Below are positions 51,285 through 60,020 of a stretch of DNA of 64,000 nt, piece by piece (the stretch's first letter is position 1; each line of letters begins with the position of its first letter). Origin of the DNA: Saccharothrix coeruleofusca (GTDB lineage Bacteria; Actinomycetota; Actinomycetes; Mycobacteriales; Pseudonocardiaceae). A program made the position numbers and the translations under genes. The stretch is taken from positions 113,988-177,987 of the forward strand of contig NZ_BMRG01000009.1 of the NCBI RefSeq assembly GCF_014648515.1, read 5' to 3'. The notes beneath the pieces were generated by a model. That model did no database searches. It worked only from the letters and a program-made list of their open reading frames with translations, and was not told the origin of the DNA.

Positions 51285-51982
51285 TGGCGCTGCGGGACGC
51301 GTTGTTCCGCCCGGTGCGGGCGGGCAACGCGTTCGAGGAGACCGTGGAGCGGCTGGTGCAGGCCATCCGGCTGGGCGTGGTCGCGCCGGGGGAGCGGCTG
51401 CCCGCCGAGCGCGAGCTGGCGGGCAGGCTGGGGATCAGCCGGGTCACCCTGCGCGAGGCGATCAAGTCGTTGCAGGACAACGGTTACGTGGAGTCCCGGC
51501 GGGGCCGCTACGGCGGCACGTTCGTCAACGCGGAGCTGCCCGCCGCGCAGCCGGTGGGGCGGATCTCGGGGGAGGAGCTGGCGGACGCGCTGACGCTGCG
51601 CGCCGTGCTGGAGACCGGCGCGGCCGAGTGCGCGGCGGGCCGGGCGCTGGGGCCGGGGGAGCGGCGCGAGCTGGGCGCGCGGCTGGCCGAGTGCGCCCAG
51701 GCCGGGCGGGCGGACTACCGGCGCAAGGACTCCCGGCTGCACCTGGCCATCGCGGAGGCGGCGGGCTCGCCGTCGCTGACCGCCGCCGTGGCCGACGCGC
51801 GGATGCGGGTCAACGAGCTGCTGGACCGGATTCCGCTGCTGCCGCCCAACCTGGCGCACTCCAACGAGCAGCACGAGCTGGTCGTGTCGCACATCCTGCA
51901 CGGCGACGCGGACGCCGCGCGGCGGGCGATGGCCGAGCACCTGGACGGCACGGCCTCGCTGCTGCGCGGCTTCCTCGCCTGA
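51284..51982 (+). CDS. GntR/FadR-type transcriptional regulator
   Basis: 232 aa. The winged helix (PAERELAGRLGISRVTLREA, about residues 44-63) is followed by an FCD-type helical ligand domain with metal-like His/Asp positions (DSRLHLAIAE, SNEQHELVVSHI). Fifth gene of the operon, coupled to the SDR, so it probably controls the operon through the repeats at 46978-47087. The ligand may be a pathway intermediate. Confidence 0.9.
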   Translation: MALRDALFRPVRAGNAFEETVERLVQAIRLGVVAPGERLPAERELAGRLGISRVTLREAIKSLQDNGYVESRRGRYGGTFVNAELPAAQPVGRISGEELADALTLRAVLETGAAECAAGRALGPGERRELGARLAECAQAGRADYRRKDSRLHLAIAEAAGSPSLTAAVADARMRVNELLDRIPLLPPNLAHSNEQHELVVSHILHGDADAARRAMAEHLDGTASLLRGFLA

Positions 51983-51993
51983 CGACCCGAAAA

Positions 51994-52221
51994 TCACTCT
52001 TTCGAGTATTCTTCGAACCGCGCGTCGGCTTTGGCGAGCACCTCCGCCCACTGCTCCCGGAATTGCTCGAACCCCCTCCTGGTGAACGACAGCAACACCT
52101 CGGTGCCGCCGGAAAAGGCCAGCTCAACGATCTCTCCTTCGTCGCAGACGGTACTGCTGAGGGAGAAGTCCTCGGAGATGTCGACCTGGGCCATGACCTG
52201 CACCGGACCGCTCTCGTACAC
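51994..52221 (-). CDS. Small conserved-looking protein of unknown function
   Basis: 75 aa, acidic (VDISEDFSLSSTVCDEGE) with a beta-strand-rich middle and a helical C-terminus (RGFEQFREQWAEVLAKADAR). Divergent from the XRE regulator across an AT-rich region. Many actinomycete XRE/DUF397 loci carry such small genes, but I cannot assign a family. ATG 52221 is the natural start. Confidence 0.6.
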   Translation of the reverse strand: MYESGPVQVMAQVDISEDFSLSSTVCDEGEIVELAFSGGTEVLLSFTRRGFEQFREQWAEVLAKADARFEEYSKE

Positions 52222-52339
52222 GGGGCCTCGCTCACGTATAGTCGGTCATGAGAAATTTTACGGGGTTAAGTACGGCTTGGTCTCTTCATTTAAGTCATAC
52301 ATTCCCCATAAGTCAGTGCCCTGGAAGAGTGAGGTTCGC
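52222..52339. promoter_or_regulatory. AT-rich divergent promoter region
   Basis: 118 bases, the lowest GC patch in this part of the window (for example GAAATTTTAC, TTCATTTAAGTCATACATTC). TATAGT at 52237-52242 could be a -10 element for the rightward XRE gene. AAGTACGG and AAGTCATA words repeat loosely. Confidence 0.4.
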
Positions 52340-53200
52340 GTGGCGGACGCGCAGCAGACGGTCGAGCGGATGCAACTGGGCTTGGTGCTGCAGGAGTTGC
52401 GCTCCCGGTCGGGCAGGTCGCAGCAGGAGGCGGGCCAGGCCATCGGCCGGGCGTACGTGCGCATCAGCCAGGTCGAGCACGGCAAGGGCGCGCTCAAGCA
52501 GGAGGAGCTGGTCGTCCTGCTCGACCTGTACGGGGCGAGCCGCGCGGAACGCGAAACCGTGCTGGCGCTGGGCGTCCAGGCCCGCCGCCGCGCACCGCGC
52601 CGGGCCTACACCGACGTGCTGCCCGACGCCTTCCAGCGCTTGGCCGACCTGCAGGCCAACGCCTCGCGGATCAGGCACTACACCAGCGGCGTGTTCCCCG
52701 GCCTGCTCCAGTCGGCCGAGTACGTCGAGGCGGTGATCCGGGCGTGCGACGGCGTCTGGTGGGACGCCGCCAGCGGCCAGGCGGAGACCAGGATCGCCTT
52801 CCGGCTCGACCAGCAGCGGCGGGCGCTGGCGGCCCAGCCGAAGTCGATGTCCTTCGTCTTCACCGAGGACGCGCTGCGCACCGTGGTCGGCAGCGAGTCG
52901 GTGATGCGGTCGCAGATCCTGCACGTCCTGCAACTGGCCGAGCGGCACCCCTCGACCAGCGTCCAGATCCTCCGCTCCACCACCGTCGGCAATCCCGCGC
53001 TGGGTGGCAGCCTGATCGTCCTCGACTTCTCCAACGCACCGCGAATCGGCTACGCGCCAACGCTTTACGGCCCCACGACCTACTACGATCAGCCTGCCGA
53101 CACCACCTCGATGGCATGTGCGTTCGACCGGGCCAGCGAGCTGGCCCTGTCTCCGGCCGAGTCGAGAGCGCTGCTGATCGAGAGCCTGAAGGAGTTCTGA
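52340..53200 (+). CDS. XRE-family regulator with DUF5753 domain
   Basis: 286 aa. The N-terminal HTH covers about residues 15-65 (SQQEAGQAIGRAYVRISQVE), then a DUF5753 sensor domain (IRHYTSGVFPGLLQSAEYVE, FVFTEDALRTVVGS, GGSLIVLDFSN). GTG 52340 has GAGG upstream. Scr1/WhiJ-like proteins pair with DUF397 proteins in developmental switches, and one follows here one base after its stop. Confidence 0.92.
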   Translation: MADAQQTVERMQLGLVLQELRSRSGRSQQEAGQAIGRAYVRISQVEHGKGALKQEELVVLLDLYGASRAERETVLALGVQARRRAPRRAYTDVLPDAFQRLADLQANASRIRHYTSGVFPGLLQSAEYVEAVIRACDGVWWDAASGQAETRIAFRLDQQRRALAAQPKSMSFVFTEDALRTVVGSESVMRSQILHVLQLAERHPSTSVQILRSTTVGNPALGGSLIVLDFSNAPRIGYAPTLYGPTTYYDQPADTTSMACAFDRASELALSPAESRALLIESLKEF

Positions 53201-53201
53201 G

Positions 53202-53375
53202 ATGCCCCACGACACGGGCTGGTTCAAGAGCAGCTACAGCGCGGGCAGCAACAACGACTGCGTCGAGGTCCGCATCACCACCACCCGCGTCGGGGTCCGC
53301 GACTCCAAGAACCCCCACGGCCCCCGCCTGACCCTGCCCACCACCGCGTGGACCGCCTTCCTCGCCAGGCTCTGA
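53202..53375 (+). CDS. DUF397 small protein
   Basis: 57 aa from ATG 53202 to TGA 53373-53375. The family pattern is FKSSYSAGSNNDCVEV, GVRDSKNPHGPRLTL and a closing Trp-containing helix. It begins one base after the XRE stop, so the pair is co-transcribed. DUF397 proteins (BldB-like) act with DUF5753 regulators in Streptomyces. Short genes like this are easily missed. Confidence 0.9.
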   Translation: MPHDTGWFKSSYSAGSNNDCVEVRITTTRVGVRDSKNPHGPRLTLPTTAWTAFLARL

Positions 53376-53467
53376 CCACACCGCCGTCCGACTCCACGGG
53401 AAGCCGCGCGGAGCCAACAGGGTGACGTTGACCGCTCCTGGTCCCGCTGACCGACAGACTGGGAGGC

Positions 53468-55579
53468 GTGACTGATCGGCCGGATGTGCGCAACGTGGCC
53501 AGCGGCCAGGTGAACGGGTTCCTCCTCCAGGCCGGATCGGTGGGGCACGTCTCGGTCGCGGCGCCACCGCCTGCCGAGCGGCCCAGGCAGTTGCCCCTGG
53601 CGGTGCGCGGTTTCACCGGACGGGCCCGCCAGCTGGCCGCGCTCGACGCCCTGCTGGCCGACGAGGGCGGGCCGGTGGTCGCCACCGTGGACGGCACGGC
53701 CGGGGTGGGCAAGACCGCGCTGGCCGTGCAGTGGGCGCACCGGGCGCAGCACCGCTTCCCCGACGGCACCCTGTACGTCGACCTGGGCGGCTGCGGTCCG
53801 GACGAGCCGATCGCACCCGGTGACGCGCTGGGCGGGTTCCTCGCCGCGCTGGGACTGCCACCGGAGCGGGTTCCGGCGGGGCTGGGGGCGCGGGCGGCGC
53901 TGTACCGGTCGGTGCTGGCCGGGCGGCGGGTGCTGGTGGTGCTGGACGACGCGGGCAGCGCCGAGCAGGTGCGGCCGCTGCTGCCCGGCGGGGCGGGGTG
54001 CGCGGTGGTGGTGACCAGCCGGGCCACGCTGACCGGGCTGGCGGTCGACGCGGGCGCCACCCGGATCGCGCTGGACCTGCCCGGTCCGCAGGAGGCCGCG
54101 GCGCTGGTGCGGGCGGTGCTGGGGCCGCGCGCCGACGCCGAGCCGGACGCGGTGGCCGGGCTGGTCCGGGGGTGCGCCCGGCTGCCGCTGGCGCTGCGCG
54201 TCGCCGCGAGCCGGGCCGCAGCCCGGCCGCACTCGACGATCGCCGACCTGGTGGCGGAGCTGGGCAGCGAGCGGGGCCGCTGGGAGGCGCTGAGCGTCCC
54301 GGCGGACGAGCGCACCGCGGTCCGCTCGGTGTTCGACTGGTCCTACCGCAGGTTGACCGACGAGCAGGCGCGGCTGTTCCGCCGCTTGGGCCTGCACCCC
54401 GGCCCCGAGTTCGGTTCCCACGTCGCCGCGGCCGTCGCGGACCGCGGCCTGGCCGAGACTCGACGGCTGCTCGACGCGCTGGCGGACGGGAACCTGGTCG
54501 AGCCGGTCGCCGCGGACCGCTACCGGCTCCACGACCTGCTGCGCGCCTACGCCGCCGACCGCGCGGAGCGCGACGAAACGCGCGCCGACCGGGACCACGC
54601 CCGCATCGCCGCGCTCGGCTGGTACGCCCACCACGCCCGCACCGCCTACCGGGCCGTCGCGCCGGAACTGGCCGAGTGGCACGCCGCGGCGGGCCTGAAC
54701 ACCAGCGCCCACCCGGAGATCGCCTTCCCCGACCCGGTGCGGGCGTGGGACTGGGCGGACCGCGAGCACGTCAACGCGGTCGCCGCCGCCCGTGACTGCG
54801 CGCGCCACGACCTGCACCGGTTCGTCGTCCTGCTGGCCAACGCCGCCGTGGTGCCGCTGGGCCAACGGGGGCTCAAGGACGACGCGCTGGAGGTCTGCCG
54901 CCTCGGCCTGGCCGCCGCGCGCCGCATGGGCAACCGCCTCGCCGAGCACCACATGCTGCTGTGCCTGGGGCACGGCTACCGGTTGGCGCGGCGGCTGCCG
55001 GAGGCCATCGGCGTCCTGCGCACCGCGCTGGCGCTGACCGAGGACCGCCGGATGCGGTCGGGCGTGCTGGCCGACCTGGGCTGGATGTGCGTGGACGCGG
55101 GCTGGCACGCGCAGGCGCGGGAGCACTTGGCCTCGGCGCTGCCGCTCAGCCGCGAACTGCCCGACGGCGGACACCTGGAGTCCTTCGTCGAGTACAACCT
55201 CGGCGGGGCGCACCTCGGCCTCGGCGAGGCCGCGCGGGCGCGCGGGCACCTGGAGCGCTGCCTGGCGCTGCTGCGCGCGGCGGGCCGCCACGACCGGGAG
55301 GCGTACGCGCTGCACCGCCTGGCGCAGGTCCACCAGGCGCTCGGCGAGCACGGCGAGGCGATCGCCCTGTGCGAGCGGGCCCTGGCCTGCGAGCACCCCC
55401 GCTTCGACCCGCGCGAGCACGCGGTCACGCTCGACACCCTGGCCATCTCCCTGCGGCACAGCGGGGACAGCGCTCGCGCGATCGCCTGCTGGCGCGAAGC
55501 CCTGACCGTCTTCGACCAGTTCGCCGACGACCGGGGCGGCGGCGTGCGCGACCGCCTCCGCGCGGCGGTCAGCGGGTGA
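53468..55579 (+). CDS. NB-ARC/TPR STAND protein without DNA-binding domain
   Basis: 703 aa. P-loop GTAGVGKTALAVQW near residue 77, Walker B RVLVVLDD near 160, NB-ARC to about 370, then TPR repeats. It has no SARP domain. The first 35 residues contain QVNGFLLQAGSVGHVSV, a short G-x-Q-x-G motif resembling the RHIM-like amyloid signalling motifs found at the N-terminus of bacterial NLR proteins; this is inference. It may sense a trigger and recruit a partner rather than bind DNA. GTG 53468 lies in a normal position. Confidence 0.88.
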   Translation: MTDRPDVRNVASGQVNGFLLQAGSVGHVSVAAPPPAERPRQLPLAVRGFTGRARQLAALDALLADEGGPVVATVDGTAGVGKTALAVQWAHRAQHRFPDGTLYVDLGGCGPDEPIAPGDALGGFLAALGLPPERVPAGLGARAALYRSVLAGRRVLVVLDDAGSAEQVRPLLPGGAGCAVVVTSRATLTGLAVDAGATRIALDLPGPQEAAALVRAVLGPRADAEPDAVAGLVRGCARLPLALRVAASRAAARPHSTIADLVAELGSERGRWEALSVPADERTAVRSVFDWSYRRLTDEQARLFRRLGLHPGPEFGSHVAAAVADRGLAETRRLLDALADGNLVEPVAADRYRLHDLLRAYAADRAERDETRADRDHARIAALGWYAHHARTAYRAVAPELAEWHAAAGLNTSAHPEIAFPDPVRAWDWADREHVNAVAAARDCARHDLHRFVVLLANAAVVPLGQRGLKDDALEVCRLGLAAARRMGNRLAEHHMLLCLGHGYRLARRLPEAIGVLRTALALTEDRRMRSGVLADLGWMCVDAGWHAQAREHLASALPLSRELPDGGHLESFVEYNLGGAHLGLGEAARARGHLERCLALLRAAGRHDREAYALHRLAQVHQALGEHGEAIALCERALACEHPRFDPREHAVTLDTLAISLRHSGDSARAIACWREALTVFDQFADDRGGGVRDRLRAAVSG

Positions 55580-55638
55580 AGCGCCGGTCGTGGCGGCGCT
55601 CGTCCCGGCCGCTGTCGATCGACTGGAACCCGACGGCC

Positions 55639-55682
55639 GTCAGCATGTGTTGACGTTCAGCAGGGCGTCAGCATATGCTGAC
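55639..55682. promoter_or_regulatory. Tandem palindromic operators of the HTH/Clp-N pair
   Basis: GTCAGCATGTGTTGAC (55639-55654) and GTCAGCATATGCTGAC (55667-55682), two 16-bp sites of one consensus 28 bases apart. The second is a perfect palindrome ending three bases before the start codon. The ORF has no ribosome site upstream, so the transcript may be leaderless and the site may overlap the promoter. Confidence 0.7.
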
Positions 55683-55685
55683 GAC

Positions 55686-55901
55686 ATGTCCGCGATCGGC
55701 GACCTCGGCGAGGACGCGCACGGCACCGACCCCGACGCGGGGCTGCGCGCCGTGGCCAGGCTGCGCGCCCTGGTCGAGCAGTTGGAGGCCGAGCACGTGC
55801 GGGCGGCGCGCCGGGCGGGCTGGTCCTGGCGCGACATCGCCACCCGGCTCGGCGTCACCAAGCAGACCGTCCACCGCAAGCACGGCCGCGAACAGGAGTG
55901 A
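55686..55901 (+). CDS. Small HTH DNA-binding protein
   Basis: 71 aa. The C-terminal half (WSWRDIATRLGVTKQTVHRK) is a sigma-region-4-like helix-turn-helix preceded by an acidic N-terminus. ATG 55686 lies four bases from a perfect palindrome and lacks a ribosome site, so it may be leaderless. It probably binds the two palindromes. The Clp-N gene follows after four bases. Confidence 0.85.
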   Translation: MSAIGDLGEDAHGTDPDAGLRAVARLRALVEQLEAEHVRAARRAGWSWRDIATRLGVTKQTVHRKHGREQE

Positions 55902-55904
55902 CCG

Positions 55905-56594
55905 GTGTTCCGAGGAGACCACCCCGAGCTGACCCGCGCGACGGGCCGCGCCCTGGCCCGTGCCCGCGACCTGGGCCACCCCCGCGCGGGCAGCGAGCAC
56001 CTGCTGCTCGCGCTGGTCGACCACGTGCCCGCCTTCGCGCGGCACGGTGCCACCGCCGAGGCGATCGAGGACGCCGCGCACCTGGCCGCCCCGATGGGCG
56101 CGGGCGCTGCGGCGGACCGGGCCACCCTGGCGCCGCTGGGCGTCGACCTGGACCGCCTGCTGGGCGGTTCCGCCGTGCTGGACCGGCCCGCGGGGCGGGA
56201 ACCGCTGCTCCCGCTGGGCGCGGCTCGGGCCAGGCGGCGCTGCGCCCGGACGAGCCCGCCGCTGGGGCTGGACGCCCAGGCCGCCCACGCGGCGTCGCTG
56301 CGGCTCGCGCTGGCCCGGCGGGAGCGCGAGCACCGGGTGGAGCACCTGGCGCTGGCGCTGGTCGCCCTGGACCCCGGCGCGGCGTGGGTGCTGCGGACCG
56401 CGGGGGTCGACCGGCGGGCGTTGCTGGCCGACCTCGCCGAGGCGTTCCCGCCGCCGCGCCGCAACCCGGTGCTGCGCGCCGAGCGGTGGCTGGGGCGCCG
56501 AGCGCGGCACGGCGACCTGGTCCGCCGCTACCAGCGCACCACCGGCCGAGCCGTGAGCACCCCCGCCGCCATCCCGGCCCTGATCACCGGCTGA
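55905..56594 (+). CDS. Clp N-terminal-domain protein
   Basis: 229 aa with two Clp-N repeats: TRATGRALARARDLGHPRAG followed by SEHLLLALVDH near the start, and LRLALARREREHRVEHLALAL near residues 130-150. It has no ATPase domain. Such proteins may bind unfolded protein or act as adaptors to Clp proteases, and they commonly follow a small HTH gene as here. GTG 55905 has CAGGAG upstream. Confidence 0.88.
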   Translation: MFRGDHPELTRATGRALARARDLGHPRAGSEHLLLALVDHVPAFARHGATAEAIEDAAHLAAPMGAGAAADRATLAPLGVDLDRLLGGSAVLDRPAGREPLLPLGAARARRRCARTSPPLGLDAQAAHAASLRLALARREREHRVEHLALALVALDPGAAWVLRTAGVDRRALLADLAEAFPPPRRNPVLRAERWLGRRARHGDLVRRYQRTTGRAVSTPAAIPALITG

Positions 56595-56602
56595 CCTCGA
56601 GC

Positions 56603-56724
56603 GCGCCTGCAAGTACCACCCGGTGGGCGTCCCGGGGCCGGTGGCCACTCCCCGAGGTGCTCGAACGCTCGGTTCGTGGTGTCGGAACGCTCAACTCGCG
56701 GTGTCCGGACGCGCGGCTCGCGGG
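56603..56724. repeat. Composite intergenic repeat, copy 3
   Basis: CGCCTGCAAGTACCACCCG (56604-56622), a GGGGCCGGTGG spacer, then three tandem 21-22-base units (56662-56682, 56683-56704, 56705-56724) related to GAACGCTCAACTCGCGG. Same order as 25213-25312, and again next to a gene remnant. Confidence 0.65.
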
Positions 56725-57057
56725 AGTTCGAGCCCCTGGGTCACCGGGTCCGGTCGTCCGCGGCGGCAGCCGTTGAGGCTGAGGACCCGCAGGTCCAGGT
56801 CGGCCAGCGCGGCCACTCCCGCGCCAGCAGCGGCGCAACCAGTCCACATCGGACAGCGGTTCGGCCTCGTGCTCCCACCGCCGGTGCGGGCCTGCGTGCC
56901 CGGCCAGGTACCGGTGCGGGTCGGCGAACGTCGCGAAGCGCCACTCGTCCGGGTCGAGTTCCACCACGTGGTCGGCGAGGAACCCGCCGCCTGCCCCGGT
57001 CGGCCGCCACCCCCATGAGGTCCGGTCGCGGTAGTCGAGCACTTCCAGGCGTAACAA
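56725..57057 (-). pseudogene. Decayed CHAT-associated protein remnant
   Basis: Read leftward from about 57057, a frame encodes LRLEVLDYRDRTSWGWRPTG and later FLADHVVELDPDEWRFATF, the N-terminal domain of actinomycete CHAT-type proteins. The frame then breaks: continuations such as ALADLDLRVLSLNGCRRG lie in another frame and no CHAT domain follows. Start TTG 57057 is the best guess. I read this as a frameshifted, truncated gene. Confidence 0.6.
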
Positions 57058-57141
57058 ACCAGACCACCCCGTTCCGGCAGGCGGCGGCCGCGAGCCCAGT
57101 CCGGCCCCGGAGGGGGTGGCCGCGTTTCGGTGGGTCGCGAC

Positions 57142-57187
57142 CTGAACGTTGAACTCGGGGGGCCTGGGCGTTCGACTCGCGGGGGGC
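57142..57187. repeat. Two further 22-24-base repeat units
   Basis: Units at 57142-57163 and 57164-57187 (CTGAACGTTGAACTCGG and CTGGGCGTTCGACTCGCGG) match the repeat family at 56662-56724. They lie 80 bases before the thrS start. No T-box element is visible in this leader. Confidence 0.5.
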
Positions 57188-57267
57188 GCGTGGTCCGGCC
57201 GGGAAGGCTCGGGTGAGCACCGATAACATCTGGGGAGCTCTGACCGACCGCACACCGAGGAGTCACC

Positions 57268-59316
57268 GTGTCCCAGCCGCGTCCCGCAGCCGCTCCCACC
57301 CCGCCGCGCGTGGTGGTGCAGGCCGGGACTACCGCGGGGGCCGCGGTGCGCGAGGCCGGGCTGCCCGGCAAGGGGCCGGACGCGGTCGTGGTCGTCCGCG
57401 ACGCCGAGGGCCACCTGCGCGACCTGTCCTGGACCCCTCAGGTCGACGTCGAGGTGGAGGCGGTGGCCGCGAACACCGAGGACGGCCGCGCGGTCATCCG
57501 GCACTCCGCCGCGCACGTGCTCGCCCAGGCCGTGCAGCAGCAGTTCCCCGAGGCCAAGCTGGGCATCGGCCCGCCGGTCAAGGACGGCTTCTACTACGAC
57601 TTCCAGGTCGCCAAGCCGTTCACCCCGGAGGACCTGCAGGCGCTGGAGAAGCGCATGAAGCAGATCGTCAAGGGCTCCCAGCGGTTCTCCCGCCGGGTGG
57701 TCGCCTCGGTCGAGGCGGCCAAGGCCGAGCTGGCGGCCGAGCCGTTCAAGCTGGAGCTGGTGGACATCAAGAGCGATGTCGACACCGCCGAGGTCATGGA
57801 GGTCGGCGGCGGCGAGCTGACCATCTACGACAACCTCGACCCGCGCACCGGCGACCGCGTGTGGGGCGACCTGTGCCGGGGTCCGCACGTGCCGACCACC
57901 AAGCACATCCCGGCGTTCAAGCTCACCCGCGTGGCCGCCGCGTACTGGCGGGGCAACGAGCGCAACCCCCAGCTCCAGCGCATCTACGGCACCGCGTGGG
58001 AGTCGCAGGAGGCGCTGGACGCTCACCTGGAGCTGCTGGCCGAGGCCGAGCGCCGCGACCACCGCAAGCTCGGCGTCGAGCTGGACCTGTTCAGCTTCCC
58101 CGACGAGATCGGCTCGGGCCTGGCCGTCTTCCACCCCAAGGGCGGCGTCGTCCGCAAGGCCATGGAGGACTACTCGCGGCGCCGCCACGAGGAAGAGGGC
58201 TACGAGTTCGTCTACTCGCCGCACATCACCAAGGGCAACCTGTTCCAGACCTCCGGCCACCTGGACTGGTACAAGGACGGCATGTACCCGGCGATGCACC
58301 TCGACGCCGAGTACGACGAGGACGGCAAGGTCCGCAAGCCGGGCCAGGACTACTACCTCAAGCCGATGAACTGCCCCTTCCACGACCTGATCTTCCGGTC
58401 GCGCGGGCGCTCCTACCGCGAGCTGCCGCTGCGCATGTTCGAGTTCGGCTCGGTGTACCGGTACGAGAAGTCCGGTGTGATCCACGGCCTGACCCGCGTG
58501 CGCGGCATGACGCAGGACGACGCGCACATCTTCTGCACCCCCGACCAGGTGCAGGACGAGCTGAAGTCGCTGCTGGGCTTCGTGCTCGGGCTGCTGCGCG
58601 ACTACGGCCTCGACGACTTCTACCTGGAGCTGTCCACTCGCAACGAGGAGAAGTACGTCGGCTCCGACGAGGTGTGGGAGCAGGCCACCGAGGCGCTGCG
58701 GGCGGCGGCCGAGGACTCGGGCCTGGAACTGGTGCCCGATCCCGGCGGCGCGGCGTTCTACGGCCCGAAGATCTCCGTGCAGGCCAAGGACGCGCTGGGC
58801 CGCACCTGGCAGATGTCGACCATCCAGGTCGACTTCAACCTGCCCGAGCGGTTCGAGCTTGAGTACACCGGCCCGGACGGCTCCCGGCAGCGGCCGGTGA
58901 TGATCCACCGCGCCCTGTTCGGCTCGATCGAGCGGTTCTTCGGCGTGCTCACCGAGCACTACGCGGGCGCGTTCCCGGCGTGGCTGGCCCCGGTGCAGGT
59001 GGTGGGCATCCCCATCGCCGACGAGCACGCCGACCACCTGTTCGCCGTGGCGGCGGAGCTGCGCAAGCACGGCATCCGGGCCGAAGTGGACGCCTCCGAC
59101 GACCGGATGCAGAAGAAGATCCGCACGCACACCACGCAGAAGGTGCCGTTCATGCTGCTCGCGGGCGGCAAGGACGTGGAGTCCGGCGCGGTGTCCTTCC
59201 GGTTCCGCGACGGCACCCAGGTCAACGGCGTGCCGGTGGCCAAGGCCGTGGCCACCGTCGTGGACTGGGTGGCCCGCCGCGAGAACGCCTCACCCACGGC
59301 GGAACTGGTCAAGTGA
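57268..59316 (+). CDS. thrS: Threonyl-tRNA synthetase
   Basis: 682 aa, full length. N-terminal TGS domain (about residues 5-70), editing domain with [16 protein letters not shown] and an SxxHxPxx-like [10 protein letters not shown], class II catalytic core ([39 protein letters not shown]), and C-terminal anticodon-binding domain ([17 protein letters not shown]). GTG 57268 follows GAGGAG. First gene of the phosphatidylinositol mannoside locus, as in mycobacteria. Confidence 0.97.
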   Translation: MSQPRPAAAPTPPRVVVQAGTTAGAAVREAGLPGKGPDAVVVVRDAEGHLRDLSWTPQVDVEVEAVAANTEDGRAVIRHSAAHVLAQAVQQQFPEAKLGIGPPVKDGFYYDFQVAKPFTPEDLQALEKRMKQIVKGSQRFSRRVVASVEAAKAELAAEPFKLELVDIKSDVDTAEVMEVGGGELTIYDNLDPRTGDRVWGDLCRGPHVPTTKHIPAFKLTRVAAAYWRGNERNPQLQRIYGTAWESQEALDAHLELLAEAERRDHRKLGVELDLFSFPDEIGSGLAVFHPKGGVVRKAMEDYSRRRHEEEGYEFVYSPHITKGNLFQTSGHLDWYKDGMYPAMHLDAEYDEDGKVRKPGQDYYLKPMNCPFHDLIFRSRGRSYRELPLRMFEFGSVYRYEKSGVIHGLTRVRGMTQDDAHIFCTPDQVQDELKSLLGFVLGLLRDYGLDDFYLELSTRNEEKYVGSDEVWEQATEALRAAAEDSGLELVPDPGGAAFYGPKISVQAKDALGRTWQMSTIQVDFNLPERFELEYTGPDGSRQRPVMIHRALFGSIERFFGVLTEHYAGAFPAWLAPVQVVGIPIADEHADHLFAVAAELRKHGIRAEVDASDDRMQKKIRTHTTQKVPFMLLAGGKDVESGAVSFRFRDGTQVNGVPVAKAVATVVDWVARRENASPTAELVK

Positions 59317-59861
59317 CGACCGGGTACGAGGAGCAGGACGGCGTCGGGGTCCACGACGGGTTGCAGCGGCTGTGGACCCCGCACCGGCTGTCCTACGTCA
59401 AGGGTGAGGGCAAGGCGGTGGGCGACGAGCCCGAGGGGTGCCCGTTCTGCCGCGTGATCTCGCTGGACGACCCCGACGGCCTGGTCCTGGCCCGCGGTGA
59501 GCTGGTGTTCGCGGTGCTGAACCTGTACCCGTACAACCCCGGTCACCTGATGGTGCTGCCGTACCGGCACGTGCCGGACTACACCGATCTGACGAAGGAG
59601 GAGACGGTCGAGTTCGCCGAGTTCACCCAGACCGCCATGCGGGTGATCCGCACCGCGGCGAACCCGCACGGCTTCAACATCGGCATGAACCAGGGGGTGG
59701 TCGCGGGCGCGGGCATCGCCGCGCACCTGCACCAGCACGTGGTGCCCCGGTGGGGCGGGGACGCCAACTTCATGCCGGTGATCGGCCAGACGAAGGTGCT
59801 GCCCCAACTGCTCGGCGAGACCCGCGCCCTGCTGTCGAAGGCGTGGGCCGCGCAGCGCTGA
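59313..59861 (+). CDS. HIT-family nucleotide hydrolase/phosphorylase
   Basis: 182 aa. The histidine triad [10 protein letters not shown] carries the catalytic His, with GCPFC and [12 protein letters not shown] motifs as in the mycobacterial Ap4A phosphorylase in the same locus. GTG 59313 overlaps the thrS stop by four bases. Probable role: degrade diadenosine tetraphosphate produced by aminoacyl-tRNA synthetases. Confidence 0.93.
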   Translation: MTTGYEEQDGVGVHDGLQRLWTPHRLSYVKGEGKAVGDEPEGCPFCRVISLDDPDGLVLARGELVFAVLNLYPYNPGHLMVLPYRHVPDYTDLTKEETVEFAEFTQTAMRVIRTAANPHGFNIGMNQGVVAGAGIAAHLHQHVVPRWGGDANFMPVIGQTKVLPQLLGETRALLSKAWAAQR

Positions 59862-60020
59862 GAACGCGCTGCGGGACGGGTGCGCTCGCACCTGCACGTG
59901 CGCCTGGAGGTGCACGTGCTTCGGCGTGCCCGCAGCCGCCTCCCGAGGGCCGGGGAGCCGCCCGTAATTCCCTGTGATGGCCGATCGTCACGGGGCGCAC
60001 ACGCCGATACGGTGCGTTTC

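Noticed and set aside
56662-56724. Three tandem 22-base units as a CRISPR array
   Set aside because: The units abut without spacers, diverge from each other, and no cas gene is near.
57060-57267. T-box riboswitch before thrS
   Set aside because: No T-box consensus or specifier loop is visible; the leader is filled by repeat units and a short promoter-like stretch.
57213-58862. A 549-codon frame overlapping thrS on the + strand
   Set aside because: It lies in the wrong frame; the thrS frame holds all synthetase motifs and full length.
59880-60020. N-terminal extension of the DUF5753 regulator upstream of ATG 60021
   Set aside because: The extension has no helix-turn-helix similarity and the HTH starts properly after ATG 60021.
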